This document shows positions 19,470 to 28,608 of a DNA stretch of 64,000 nt, in pieces. Every line of letters begins with the position of its first letter. The stretch's first letter is position 1. The notes beneath the pieces are model-generated. The model had not been told where the DNA came from and did no database searches. It was given only the letters and a program-made list of their open reading frames with translations. The position numbers and the translations under genes are program-made. The DNA comes from CAZGNZ01 sp964527215 (GTDB lineage: Bacteria; Fidelibacterota; Marinisomatia; SCGC-AAA003-L08; JACNLC01). The stretch is from the NCBI GenBank assembly GCA_964527215.1, contig CAZGNZ010000001.1, forward strand, positions 62,001-126,000. Direction: 5' to 3'.

Positions 19470-20844
19470 TATGTTTAAGGGATACCGGGGGCAGGCGCTT
19501 GAAGTCCTGAAATCTTTCCAGATACGGGTTTGGAGTGATGCGTTGGTGCACACCACACGCGGAGATTTCAAAGGAATTGTTCTGCCGAGATCCGAAAACG
19601 ATGATGATCGTCATATTGTCCTGAAACTGGCTACCGGTTATAATGTCGGGATATCAACCGATACGATAACCGGTATGGTCGAGAACGGATATAAAGAGGC
19701 TTTTTACAAGATTCCGGAAAAAGCATTTCCAATTTCAAAGGAAAAGAAAAACATCAAGTTGTTGGGTACCGGTGGCACCATCGCTTCCCGGCTGGACTAT
19801 CGTACCGGGGCTGTGATTCCCGCATTCAGTCCGGGTGAGCTTTACGGAGCAGTACCGGAACTGGCAGATATCTGCAATTTGTCCACTGATAAGGTGTTTG
19901 CCGTATTTTCAGAAAACATGGGTCCGTCGCAGTATAAAACTCTTGCCAACACTATTGGTGAGGAAATCCAACGCGGCATTGACGGAATCGTTATCGGGCA
20001 CGGAACAGATACCATGCATCATACTGCTGCAGCGCTTTCTTTCATGGTTCAGGACTCACCGGTTCCGATCGTCATGGTTGGTTCCCAGAGGTCTTCGGAT
20101 CGGCCGTCATCGGACGCGGCCCTGAACCTGATGCATGCAACCAAGGCTGCTTCAGATTCAGATATAGCTGAAGTGATGGTCTGTATGTTTGGATCGACTT
20201 CCGATGAGTACGGCCTGCTGCACCGGGGGACTCGGGTCAGGAAAATGCACAGTTCCTACCGCTCTACTTTTCGGACTATCGGTGATACACCGCTGGCAAT
20301 GATCAACAGGGATGAAATTATTCCACTGAAATCCCAATATAACAAGCGCCGAAGCGACCGAAATGTCAAGATTACCCCGGTTTTTGAAGAGAAAGTTTCC
20401 CTGCTCTATTATTATCCCAATATGCAGCCGGATATTATTGATGCAATGGTGGATCTGGGATACCGCGGCATAGTCATCGCGGGTACCGGTCTGGGACATG
20501 TGAATAAGCCTCTGTACCCAGCAATCCGACGCGCCACCGAAAAGGGAATTGTCATTTACATGACCGTTCAGACCTTGTGGGGCTATGTCCATATGTTTGT
20601 CTATGATACCGGTCGGGACCTGATGAGCATGGGGGTGGTCCCTACTGAGAACATGCTCCCGGAAGTGGCATATATTAAGCTTGGATGGGCGCTTGGACAG
20701 ACTGATGATCTTGAAGAGATTCAAAAGATCATGTTAACACCGATTTGTGACGATATCACTGAAAGAGAACCCTATAACGGATATCTGGTTTACCAAGGTG
20801 GGATACCGGAGGTTGAGAAATTCATCAAGAATATCCACAAATGA
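19462..20844 (+). CDS. gatD: Archaeal-type Glu-tRNA(Gln) amidotransferase subunit D (asparaginase-like)
   Basis: GatD is the glutaminase/asparaginase-like subunit that releases ammonia for GatE. The 460-residue protein has an N-terminal beta-barrel (about 5-75) found in GatD but not in type I/II asparaginases, then the asparaginase fold. The catalytic residues expected from archaeal GatD are present: T103 in GTGGTIAS, T182 and D183 in HGTDT, and K261 in RVRKMHSS. The motif QRSSDRPSSDAA is also typical of GatD. Its ATG lies inside the end of gatE (eight-base overlap), implying coupled translation and equal amounts of both subunits. A plain L-asparaginase is excluded by the N-terminal domain and the gatE linkage. 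Confidence 0.94.
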   Translation: MSDMFKGYRGQALEVLKSFQIRVWSDALVHTTRGDFKGIVLPRSENDDDRHIVLKLATGYNVGISTDTITGMVENGYKEAFYKIPEKAFPISKEKKNIKLLGTGGTIASRLDYRTGAVIPAFSPGELYGAVPELADICNLSTDKVFAVFSENMGPSQYKTLANTIGEEIQRGIDGIVIGHGTDTMHHTAAALSFMVQDSPVPIVMVGSQRSSDRPSSDAALNLMHATKAASDSDIAEVMVCMFGSTSDEYGLLHRGTRVRKMHSSYRSTFRTIGDTPLAMINRDEIIPLKSQYNKRRSDRNVKITPVFEEKVSLLYYYPNMQPDIIDAMVDLGYRGIVIAGTGLGHVNKPLYPAIRRATEKGIVIYMTVQTLWGYVHMFVYDTGRDLMSMGVVPTENMLPEVAYIKLGWALGQTDDLEEIQKIMLTPICDDITEREPYNGYLVYQGGIPEVEKFIKNIHK

Positions 20845-21211
20845 TCGCAGACTCCGGGAAAATTCCGCGAAATGGCATAAGTCGCAACGATATCCGCTTT
20901 CATTCGCTTTCAGGATTGTGCTGTGATCGTTTGCGGTGTTGCTGCCAGTTTCCAGATCAATTTCCTTTTCAATGGAGTTGTCAAACGATCATTTTTGGGT
21001 CAGGAATTTGAAAAACGCCGCAGCACCGGAGTGATTGGTGAGCGTAGTTGAAGTAAATTCAGGGGTGATTTCTACAGGTTTATTCTTCATCGATTGGGTG
21101 CTTTCTGAATAAGTTATTTGTTTTATATATCATAATGTAATTTAATAACTTAATCACACCCTTTCGATGATTTCAACATTTTCTGAGGAATTTGTTTGTA
21201 TTACAAAGAAC
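20845..21211. other. Gap after gatD holding a decayed transposase fragment
   Basis: Apart from the short transposase-like fragment at 20989-21090 and AT-rich sequence around 21115-21190, nothing can be recognised. No terminator is evident directly after gatD. Confidence 0.5.
20989..21090 (-). pseudogene. Probable N-terminal remnant of an IS1380-type transposase
   Basis: A 33-codon frame on the minus strand reads MKNKPVEITPEFTSTTLTNH and continues SGAAAFFKFLTQK before a stop. IS1380-family transposases commonly open with a short basic stretch, a beta strand ending in F(T/S)..-LT.., small residues and a hydrophobic FKxFL segment, as here. The rest of the gene is missing or scrambled in the following 110 bases. 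It has no ribosome binding site. The identification rests on memory of the family's N terminus, so it is tentative. Confidence 0.4.
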
Positions 21212-21241
21212 AAAAGGGCCGTCCCATGAGACAGCCCTTTT
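21212..21241 (-). terminator. Rho-independent terminator of the pfk-fba operon
   Basis: On the minus strand AAAAGGGCTGTC pairs with GACGGCCCTTTT (one G.T) around a short loop and is followed by T-rich sequence. It lies 25 bases after the aldolase stop. Confidence 0.85.
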
Positions 21242-21266
21242 CGTTAAAAAAGATTAGATATCAGAA

Positions 21267-22418
21267 TTATTTGGACAGATCAAATTTAAATTTAGCGATA
21301 TCTATTTTGGGTTCATGCCATACACCATAGTTGCCTGCCATAATCAGCTTCTGGATATAGCTCTGCGTTAGCGCAGCGGTGGTTTTTTTGTCGTACCAGC
21401 GAATATCCACTTTGGCACTGTTTTCATTCACAGCACCCAGAAGTGCGGCCAGATAGGTCTGGCGATTTTCGGTGTCCGTGTTGATTTTGCAGAATCCTGC
21501 CTCAATCAAACCTTCAATCTGATCCCAGTCTGTACCAACAAAATCTTTCCATTTTGCAGCAAAATCCGACTTGTTGCCCAGGGCATCAATCTGATTGACG
21601 GCGAAGCTGACCACATCGGGATACAGGGTAGAAGCCCCGTGAGCAACGAACAGGATTTCATCGTTGATTTGGTTGGCGATACCCAGAAGATCATGAGCAA
21701 GCTTGATATTCAGTTTCACTTTTTCACCCGGTTTGCCTTTGTTGGGACCATGTTTGGTGCCGATCGTGGGGGCCAGCATCAGAACACCGGTTTCACGCAG
21801 GAAACGACCCAGTTCTTCCGGATTGGTATAGGTGGATTCTTCCGCCTGGGTGTCTTCATCTTCCACACCTGCCAGAACACCCAGTTCGCCTTCCACGGAT
21901 ACACCCACCGGATGGGCCATATTTACAACTTCACGGGTGAAGCCGATGTTGTCATCAAGGGATGTGGGTTTTCCAAGTTCCTTATTGGTTGAATTGTCAG
22001 CCATCACCGAGGTCAGATGCTGCACGGCCGCCTGAATAACCTTGCGCCCGCCTTCTGACTGATAATCACCGTGATCAAGATGTGTTGACAGCTTGATACT
22101 GCTTTTCCTGGCAAGGCTTTCAATATACTGGGATGCGATTTCCAGACCGAAAACGGCATCGCCCTGACCAAAATGTTTCAGAGCACTGTTCGAGAAAGCC
22201 AGCAATCCGCTGGCACCCAGAGTTTCAAAAGCTTCCATGGCGGCATTGATGCCCTGAAATGTGGTGACATTGAATGCCGGCAGAGCATACCTGCTGCCTG
22301 TCTGTCCGCCTTTGATGCCGTTTTTTGCCATGAGCAGCAGTTCATGCGCGCTGGTCATGTTTTCCGCAAAATTACGGGAAGTATTCAGTTTTGGGGGATT
22401 TGAGTAAAATTGTGACAT
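21267..22418 (-). CDS. fba: Class II fructose-bisphosphate aldolase
   Basis: Zinc-dependent aldolase of glycolysis and gluconeogenesis that interconverts fructose 1,6-bisphosphate with DHAP and glyceraldehyde 3-phosphate. The 383-residue protein has the catalytic and metal motif STHLDHGD (D115, H116), the VEGELG metal motif, GTKHG and VAHGAS with further ligands, and NTDTENRQTY for substrate binding. AAGGA lies seven bases before the ATG at 22418. The gene starts 25 bases after the phosphofructokinase stop, so sequential enzymes of glycolysis are in one operon ended by the terminator at 21212-21241. Confidence 0.95.
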   Translation of the reverse strand: MSQFYSNPPKLNTSRNFAENMTSAHELLLMAKNGIKGGQTGSRYALPAFNVTTFQGINAAMEAFETLGASGLLAFSNSALKHFGQGDAVFGLEIASQYIESLARKSSIKLSTHLDHGDYQSEGGRKVIQAAVQHLTSVMADNSTNKELGKPTSLDDNIGFTREVVNMAHPVGVSVEGELGVLAGVEDEDTQAEESTYTNPEELGRFLRETGVLMLAPTIGTKHGPNKGKPGEKVKLNIKLAHDLLGIANQINDEILFVAHGASTLYPDVVSFAVNQIDALGNKSDFAAKWKDFVGTDWDQIEGLIEAGFCKINTDTENRQTYLAALLGAVNENSAKVDIRWYDKKTTAALTQSYIQKLIMAGNYGVWHEPKIDIAKFKFDLSK

Positions 22419-22443
22419 AATCTATTCCTTTTCTTTCAAATTC

Positions 22444-23637
22444 TTAATCTATCTGACCAATTTCCTTCAGCATGTTAATGTACCATTCCTGAGATGTATC
22501 GAATGGTTTGCCGCCCTTGATCCGGGAAAAATCAATACAGCGCAGGGTATCACCGCTGTCTTCATCCAGACCAATCACGCCGCTGTTTCCTTTGAGGGCT
22601 TCATCAACTGCCATGGCGGCTGAGCGTGTAATCAGTTCCAGGTCTTTTGCATTGGGTGCAGAGGAACGGGCGAAATAACCGCTTTTCTGAACCAGAACTT
22701 TTTCCGCATCAAGCATCTTGGAGAACTGTTTGGCAAACCATTGTCCAGGGTTGACTTCATCCAGTCGGACATGTCCGAATGCGTCTCTTGGAACGGTTTG
22801 TCCGCTGGCTTCCAGTTCCGCAACGACACTTTCCACTCCGGCACCTTCACTCAGGAATATGTTAATGCTGTCTTTTTCATCCATTCTTTTTTTCAGGCGT
22901 TCGGCTTCAGCGGTGATGTCCAGATTTTCTTCCGGGATATAAATGGCATCAACATCCCAGCGTTTGCGGTCAATCAGGATTTCAGGCAGAAAGTCTTTAT
23001 GGTCAAGGATACGGCGATACTCCAGAGCGGTGGCAGCCGTCAGCCAGCCGCAGTGCCGCCCCATGACTTCATGAATGATGAGCTGACGAAAGCTCGTGGT
23101 GTTTTCATTGGCCACATTTTCAAAAAACCTTGCGCCCTGTTCAGCGGCAGTCCACGCGCCCAAAGATTGGCGGATGGGATACACGTCATTATCCACTGTT
23201 TTTGGAAGGCCCACAACAGTGAGGCGATATCCATTGTCATTCAAATAGGCGGAGAGTTCCGCTGCCATTGTATTGGTGTCATCACCGCCAATGGTGTGAA
23301 GAATATCAACCTGATCCTTTTTCAGCTGCTCTGCGGCAACATGGAGGGGATTTGAGCCTTCAGGAACGAATCCTCTCCTGACACAGTCCTTCACATTGGT
23401 CAGCTTGACTCTGCTGTTTCCAATGGGACTTCCTCCGTATTTGAGGAGGATATCAGCATTTTTTCTCACTTCAGAGGTAAAGACGATGTTTTCACCAAGC
23501 AGCAGACCTTTGTATCCGTTCAGATATCCAATCATCTCTGCATCCGGCTGAACATCGCTGTATTTCTGAATTAATCTTCCGATTGAGGAGGACAGGCAGG
23601 GGGCCAGTCCGCCGGCAGTCAACATTGCTATTTTCAT
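22444..23637 (-). CDS. Phosphofructokinase, pyrophosphate-dependent type
   Basis: Phosphorylates fructose 6-phosphate to the 1,6-bisphosphate. The 397-residue protein belongs to the PfkA superfamily. Two positions define the phosphoryl donor: D120 in GGDDTN, where ATP enzymes have glycine (GGDGS), and K146 in PKTVDND, where ATP enzymes have glycine (PGTIDND). Both residues here are those of PPi-dependent enzymes, which work reversibly near equilibrium and replace fructose bisphosphatase. Catalytic aspartates D149 and D151 and the MGRHCGW substrate motif are in place. AGGAT lies about eight bases before the ATG. It is first in a two-gene operon with fba. Confidence 0.9.
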   Translation of the reverse strand: MKIAMLTAGGLAPCLSSSIGRLIQKYSDVQPDAEMIGYLNGYKGLLLGENIVFTSEVRKNADILLKYGGSPIGNSRVKLTNVKDCVRRGFVPEGSNPLHVAAEQLKKDQVDILHTIGGDDTNTMAAELSAYLNDNGYRLTVVGLPKTVDNDVYPIRQSLGAWTAAEQGARFFENVANENTTSFRQLIIHEVMGRHCGWLTAATALEYRRILDHKDFLPEILIDRKRWDVDAIYIPEENLDITAEAERLKKRMDEKDSINIFLSEGAGVESVVAELEASGQTVPRDAFGHVRLDEVNPGQWFAKQFSKMLDAEKVLVQKSGYFARSSAPNAKDLELITRSAAMAVDEALKGNSGVIGLDEDSGDTLRCIDFSRIKGGKPFDTSQEWYINMLKEIGQID

Positions 23638-23910
23638 ATATTACATCCTGTCAAATTGCATTATGACTAAATAATCCAAGCATTAATTTTACGATTATAC
23701 GGATATATCAAAAAGGGAAATACAATCACACAATGAGAGGAGATTGTTAGGAACTCCAGCCGCAGCGGGATGAGCATCTGCGCAAAATGAACATGCTTCC
23801 GGTTGTTCACTCAGCAGCAGCATGTGATTATTAAATGACACCGCTGAATCTTGACGGTCAATTCGAAAAAATGAAAGTGTGTTGACATGGAATATGCCTT
23901 CAACTGCCCA

Positions 23911-25284
23911 TCAGTTCTGTATTCGCCATGCGGAAGGATAGTAATTATTGATTCTTCGGGATATTTTTTTTATCCAGCCAAGACCGTTTCCATTATAGGT
24001 CAGCAGAGTCCAGCCGGGGCTGCAGTCCGGGAAATCCAGAACGGAGGATTTGGTCAAAAATTGGCGGGCTTCTGCATCTAAGACTGCCTGTGTCGGGACA
24101 TGCTGCAGTATCGGCGGATACAGTGCCAGAGAATGTGCGGGGATCAGATCGGTTTTTCGCATCCTGCCGATGCCTGCTCCCACGGATCTGACGTTAAGCT
24201 GTTGAATCAGATGATGTAAATTGCCCGACCATGATGCCGGGTATCCGAATATTTGCCCATCCCTGGCAGAATAGAAGGTCAGCTGACTGTCAGGTAACCA
24301 GTCACTTATGCCGTTCAGGGTCTCGCGAGGCAGACGATGCCTGGGAAGGTTCTGTCGATGCCGTCCGGAATGAGCCGGGGAAGACCGACTGGGTTTTCGG
24401 GCTGCAGAAATAAAGAACCCGTCTCCCATTACTCGATGCGGCAGGAAAGTGTATCCCCACAGTGGTTTACCGCTGATATGATGAATCTGCTGAAGAATTC
24501 CCAAATCTTCCGGAATGGAAACATGCAGAGATTCAAAACCCTCCTGAAGAATGAATGAAATAAGCTGCTCAATGTTTTCTGCAGGCTCATAGGTACAGGT
24601 GGAATAAACCAGAATACCGCCCGGTTTCAGTACCTTTACAGCCGACCGCAGGATTCTCTTCTGCCGGTCAGCACATATTTCCACAGTTTTCTCTGACCAA
24701 TGTGCTGCTGCATCCGGAATTTTCCTGAAGAGTCCTTCACCTGAGCAGGGAGCATCCACAATGACCCAGTCAAAAATGGGTCCCACAGATTCAAAAACTT
24801 TTGGATCACTTTGAGTGATGATGGAATTTGCAGATCCCCAGCGGCTCAGGTTCTGGATCAGCATGGAACCCCGGCTTCGAATCACCTCGTTGCAAACAAC
24901 CATGCTGTCCGGATGAACCATGGACAGCAGATGAGTGCTTTTTCCACCGGGAGCGGCACATAAATCCAGTACCGTCATCGGCTGATCACCCCCGTAGTTA
25001 TTCATGTACTGCTCCAGGAACATGGATGATGCTCCCTGAACATAATAGCTCCCGCTGTGAAATGCCGGTTCCTTGGAAAATACAGGCCGATGTTTCAGAT
25101 AGAACCCGGTTTCACACCAGCGTACCGGGTCTGAATCAGAGATGTCAATGGGGGTTTTTGAGGGATTCAATCGAATACTGACGGGGGATGGCGCGTAATG
25201 CGCCGCAATGAAATCATCCAGCTCCGGCCCCAGCAGGGGCTGAAGACGATCAATAAAGCCATCCGGGAAGATCAGATCAGGCAT
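23911..25284 (-). CDS. rRNA (cytosine-5-)-methyltransferase, NOL1/NOP2/Sun family (RsmF-like)
   Basis: A 457-residue SAM-dependent RNA m5C methyltransferase. The N-terminal domain contains the family's SIRLNPSK segment (36-43). The catalytic core has the SAM motif DLCAAPGGKSTHLL (107-120) and both family cysteines: C180 in DAPCSGEG and C230 in YSTCTYEP, the latter the expected nucleophile. The C-terminal 150 residues match an RsmF-type PUA-like region (with LRREKTD-like KTDLIPAHSLAL), pointing to 16S rRNA as substrate. It lies 51 bases downstream of the small membrane protein gene. Confidence 0.9.
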   Translation of the reverse strand: MPDLIFPDGFIDRLQPLLGPELDDFIAAHYAPSPVSIRLNPSKTPIDISDSDPVRWCETGFYLKHRPVFSKEPAFHSGSYYVQGASSMFLEQYMNNYGGDQPMTVLDLCAAPGGKSTHLLSMVHPDSMVVCNEVIRSRGSMLIQNLSRWGSANSIITQSDPKVFESVGPIFDWVIVDAPCSGEGLFRKIPDAAAHWSEKTVEICADRQKRILRSAVKVLKPGGILVYSTCTYEPAENIEQLISFILQEGFESLHVSIPEDLGILQQIHHISGKPLWGYTFLPHRVMGDGFFISAARKPSRSSPAHSGRHRQNLPRHRLPRETLNGISDWLPDSQLTFYSARDGQIFGYPASWSGNLHHLIQQLNVRSVGAGIGRMRKTDLIPAHSLALYPPILQHVPTQAVLDAEARQFLTKSSVLDFPDCSPGWTLLTYNGNGLGWIKKISRRINNYYPSAWRIQN

Positions 25285-25335
25285 CGGAATCCCTGTATAG
25301 GATTGGTAACTGGATCAGATCAGCAGCAGGACGGA

Positions 25336-25851
25336 TTATGCCAGAACTGCCGTAAGCCAGTCCAGGAATGGATTATACACAATCATGGCACTGACAATCC
25401 AGATTGCAAGAAACCAGAAAATAAACACAAATATTATCTGGGTCACTGTTTTTGGCGGAAACGGGGTTTTTGCATAAAACCGGGCAATTCCAAAGGGAAT
25501 CAGTGCACAGAGAATAATTGTGGCTCCCATGGACAAGGGACGGTCCAGCTGATAAGATCTCCGTATTGCATCGACATTCGCAAGGTAAAAGGGGCCCAGA
25601 TAATCGCAGTTGTTATAAATATAATCATTCTGTTCTTCGTTTCTCAGTCGATCAGAATACGCCATTATTTCGGTACAATACGTTTCACGATATATCTCAT
25701 AAACCATCATTTTGAAGAAAATGGCCACCAGAATTATCCAAGGTATATACTTTACCAGATAATTGATCAGATGAATAGTGCCTTCGCCCAGTAATCTGAA
25801 AAAAAGTTTGAAGGTCAGTTTCTCTCGACGACGGTGCCGAAGGTGATACAT
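25336..25851 (-). CDS. Hypothetical membrane protein
   Basis: A 171-residue protein I do not recognise. It has a basic N terminus (HLRHRRREK), one membrane helix near 36-50, a soluble stretch with two cysteines and several tyrosines (about 52-100), and two helices near 105-122 and 135-160. AGGA lies ten bases before the ATG. It precedes the rRNA methyltransferase gene by 51 bases on the same strand and may be co-transcribed. Confidence 0.65.
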   Translation of the reverse strand: MYHLRHRRREKLTFKLFFRLLGEGTIHLINYLVKYIPWIILVAIFFKMMVYEIYRETYCTEIMAYSDRLRNEEQNDYIYNNCDYLGPFYLANVDAIRRSYQLDRPLSMGATIILCALIPFGIARFYAKTPFPPKTVTQIIFVFIFWFLAIWIVSAMIVYNPFLDWLTAVLA

Positions 25852-26173
25852 AATTCTGTTTCCTGATGATTGAACAAATATTTGGATCTGAGTTGAAAGA
25901 ATGCCGCACCGTCCGAACTGTCAGCGTTACTGCCGTTTCGGACCGGACCAACATCCGATCATCGCATTGAAAACAATGCAGCTAAAATAACCAGTAAATT
26001 TAAATCAGCTTCCTGCAATAATTCCTAGTTCATATCTGTAAAACCTTTTTACAAGAATCCCCGTCCGAAATTATCCGGCAAATGCATAGATATATGTAAC
26101 GAAAGGCCGGGACATGTGATTTTCCGGCTGCCGTTGGCGGCCAGTCGTTTGTCTTGTTATTAAAATTCAGGGA
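25852..26173. other. Divergent intergenic region upstream of comEC
   Basis: No gene is seen. A seven-pair hairpin, GGCTGCC (26126-26132) with GGCGGCC (26136-26142), lies about 30 bases before the comEC start. A 10-mer GCATAGATAT near 26083 also occurs at the right end of the MITE-like copy at 29477-29675, with a similar spacing to GAAA and CGGGA, which may be a decayed end of that element. Confidence 0.4.
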
Positions 26174-28471
26174 ATGAAAAGCACACCAATCCTAAAATAC
26201 CTTGCTGTTCAGATACCGGCCATTCTTCTCGCGGAATTCGTCGGTCCATTTTATCCATGGCCGGTTGTTTGCCTGCTGGTCATTGTGCTGGTTATGTCAT
26301 TCAGACAGGTGAATTTTATTCTGCTGGTGGTTTTTCTGGCACAGATTATATCCTATCAGGAATTTGCGGTAACGAAAATCCCGGTTTTTGATCCTGAATC
26401 AGAATACATCATCCACGGCAGGGTGATCGGCCGGAAGTCTTGCCGAGATGCAGATCAGATCATTATAAAATCGTCTTTTGAGAACTGCGCGTGCTGCATA
26501 CAATTGAAAATTCCAAAAAACGAGGGTATTCAGGAAGGGTGGCGGATTACAGTGCAGGGTCGGCTCGCCGTACCGGCAGAAAAGCGAAATCCCGGTCAGT
26601 TTGATTACCGGAAATATCTCCTGAATCAGGGAGTGACGCATCTGCTTGACAGGCATTCAGCCATCATTGAAAGATATCCTCCCAGATTGAATGTTTACAG
26701 CTGGTTTTCGGATTTGCGTCATAAAATCCAGCAGATAATCCATGAATCTGTGCCTGTACCTTTTGATGCGGTGCTGACAGGACTGCTGCTCGGTGATAAA
26801 TCCGCAATTGATCCAGAAGTTTTTCAGAAATTCCAATCTGTCGGTGTGATTCACATTCTTGCGGTGTCGGGATTGCATGTCGGGTATATTCTGCTGATTT
26901 TGAATGCAATGGGAAAACTGATTCCCGGCACTCCGTGGATTCGGTTTTTTCTGGTCAGTTTCGGCATTGTGGGCTATATGTTCCTTACAGGTTTTCCCAC
27001 CAGCGTGGTCAGAGCCGGATCAATGGCGGTGCTGTATCAGTATGCGGCAACCCGGAATAAGCAGACTGCCGCCTGGAATACTGTTTTTGCGGCAGCATCC
27101 GGATATTTACTGCTGCACCCGGGCCAGCTGTATTCGCTGAGTTTTCAGCTGTCATTCGGAGCTGTGGGAGGTATCCTGTTGATGATGCCTATGATGAAGT
27201 ATCTGGAACAGCGTATCACCCTGCTGAGTCGTCTGAGATCGAAAAAAACAATTCGTACCGCCACCGACTTACTCTGTGTGTCTCTGGGAGCCCAGTTCGG
27301 AACATTCCTGCCGGTTGCCCTGACATTTTACAAACTTCCGGTTTGGGGACTGCTGGCCAATCTGATAATTGTTCCTTTGGCCGGTCTTGCAGTGCTCAGC
27401 GGATTTATAACAGTTTGTGCAGGCTTTGCAAACCAGTGGCTCGCGTTCCAGATGGGCGGTACAACCGGCCTGATCTTGTGGCTGATGGATCAGGCCTGCA
27501 CTCTGTTCCGAAGTCTCCCCTGCCAGAGTATTCATACCGGAAGTTGGACTTCCAGCCAGCTGATCCTGCTTTGGAGCGGGCTTTTCTGCATGGTTATGGT
27601 ACCCAGAGTCAAAAAGCCATATCGACTCCTGACACCCATCCTGCTTCTGGCCAACTGCATTCTGCTGAGCAGTTTTGTAAACGATTCAACGGTTCTGGTG
27701 ACATTCCTTGATGTTGGACAGGGAGATGCATGCATCATAGAATCACAGAATCATACCATCCTGATTGACGGCGGCATTGGCGGTTTTGGAAATGATCAGG
27801 GGAAATACACCGTCATTCCATACTGCCATTCAAAAGGAATTCGCAATATCGACCTGATGATTCTTACCCATCCGCATGCGGATCATATCGGTGGAATCAG
27901 TACAATTCTGGATAATGTAAATGTGGCCGTGGTTTGGGATACCTGGAATACCTACACGTCTGGTATGTATCTGGATTTAAAGGACAAAATGAACAAGTTG
28001 AATATCCCGGCTGTTCATCCGGAACCGGGAAATGTTTACCAGCTGGGGAAAATGAAACTGACCTGTCTGTATCCGGATTCTCTGCACAGTATGAGTGTCC
28101 GCAACATCAACAATGCTTCAATCGTTGTTCGCATCGATTATGGGGAAAACGCGTTTCTGTTCATGGGAGATGCAGAAGAGGAAGTGGAACATTTTCTGTG
28201 CGGTTTGAGAGCCGTTGACTGTGATGTTATAAAAGCCGGGCATCATGGGTCAGCCACAAGCTCCTGCAATGAGTTTATCGACGGCGTGAATCCCCGTCAT
28301 GTAATTGTATCCGTGGGTGCCGGGAATAAATTCAACCATCCTGCCGAAGAACGAATGAATGCCTGGAAAAAATCAGGCGCCACCGTTTACCGCACGGACC
28401 AGACAGGGGTGATACAGTTCCGATTAACAGAAAACAATGCCGCTGTTCAAACACCATTTAGGCCAAGCTGA
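26174..28471 (+). CDS. comEC: ComEC/Rec2 family DNA-uptake channel protein
   Basis: Inner-membrane channel for single-stranded DNA uptake in natural transformation. The 765-residue protein has N-terminal helices, a ComEC OB-type domain (about 70-160) and the Competence channel domain (about 190-470), with GLLLGDKSAI and ILAVSGLHVGY. More helices follow, then a C-terminal metallo-beta-lactamase domain (about 510-755) with DVGQGDA and the metal motif HPHADH, suggesting nuclease activity on the non-transported strand. This is the full-length architecture. The ribosome binding site (AGGGA) almost touches the ATG, so the start is slightly uncertain. Confidence 0.94.
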   Translation: MKSTPILKYLAVQIPAILLAEFVGPFYPWPVVCLLVIVLVMSFRQVNFILLVVFLAQIISYQEFAVTKIPVFDPESEYIIHGRVIGRKSCRDADQIIIKSSFENCACCIQLKIPKNEGIQEGWRITVQGRLAVPAEKRNPGQFDYRKYLLNQGVTHLLDRHSAIIERYPPRLNVYSWFSDLRHKIQQIIHESVPVPFDAVLTGLLLGDKSAIDPEVFQKFQSVGVIHILAVSGLHVGYILLILNAMGKLIPGTPWIRFFLVSFGIVGYMFLTGFPTSVVRAGSMAVLYQYAATRNKQTAAWNTVFAAASGYLLLHPGQLYSLSFQLSFGAVGGILLMMPMMKYLEQRITLLSRLRSKKTIRTATDLLCVSLGAQFGTFLPVALTFYKLPVWGLLANLIIVPLAGLAVLSGFITVCAGFANQWLAFQMGGTTGLILWLMDQACTLFRSLPCQSIHTGSWTSSQLILLWSGLFCMVMVPRVKKPYRLLTPILLLANCILLSSFVNDSTVLVTFLDVGQGDACIIESQNHTILIDGGIGGFGNDQGKYTVIPYCHSKGIRNIDLMILTHPHADHIGGISTILDNVNVAVVWDTWNTYTSGMYLDLKDKMNKLNIPAVHPEPGNVYQLGKMKLTCLYPDSLHSMSVRNINNASIVVRIDYGENAFLFMGDAEEEVEHFLCGLRAVDCDVIKAGHHGSATSSCNEFIDGVNPRHVIVSVGAGNKFNHPAEERMNAWKKSGATVYRTDQTGVIQFRLTENNAAVQTPFRPS

Positions 28472-28608
28472 AATTCTTCAGTCTGATTCATCATTTAATT
28501 CGTATATTTCAATAATTCCGGAACTGATATTCAACTTTATTTAGCTTCCCGCCTGATCACGCAGACCTTGTTTCAACCAGTTTCGGAACTTCAAGAAAAG
28601 GAGTCAAG

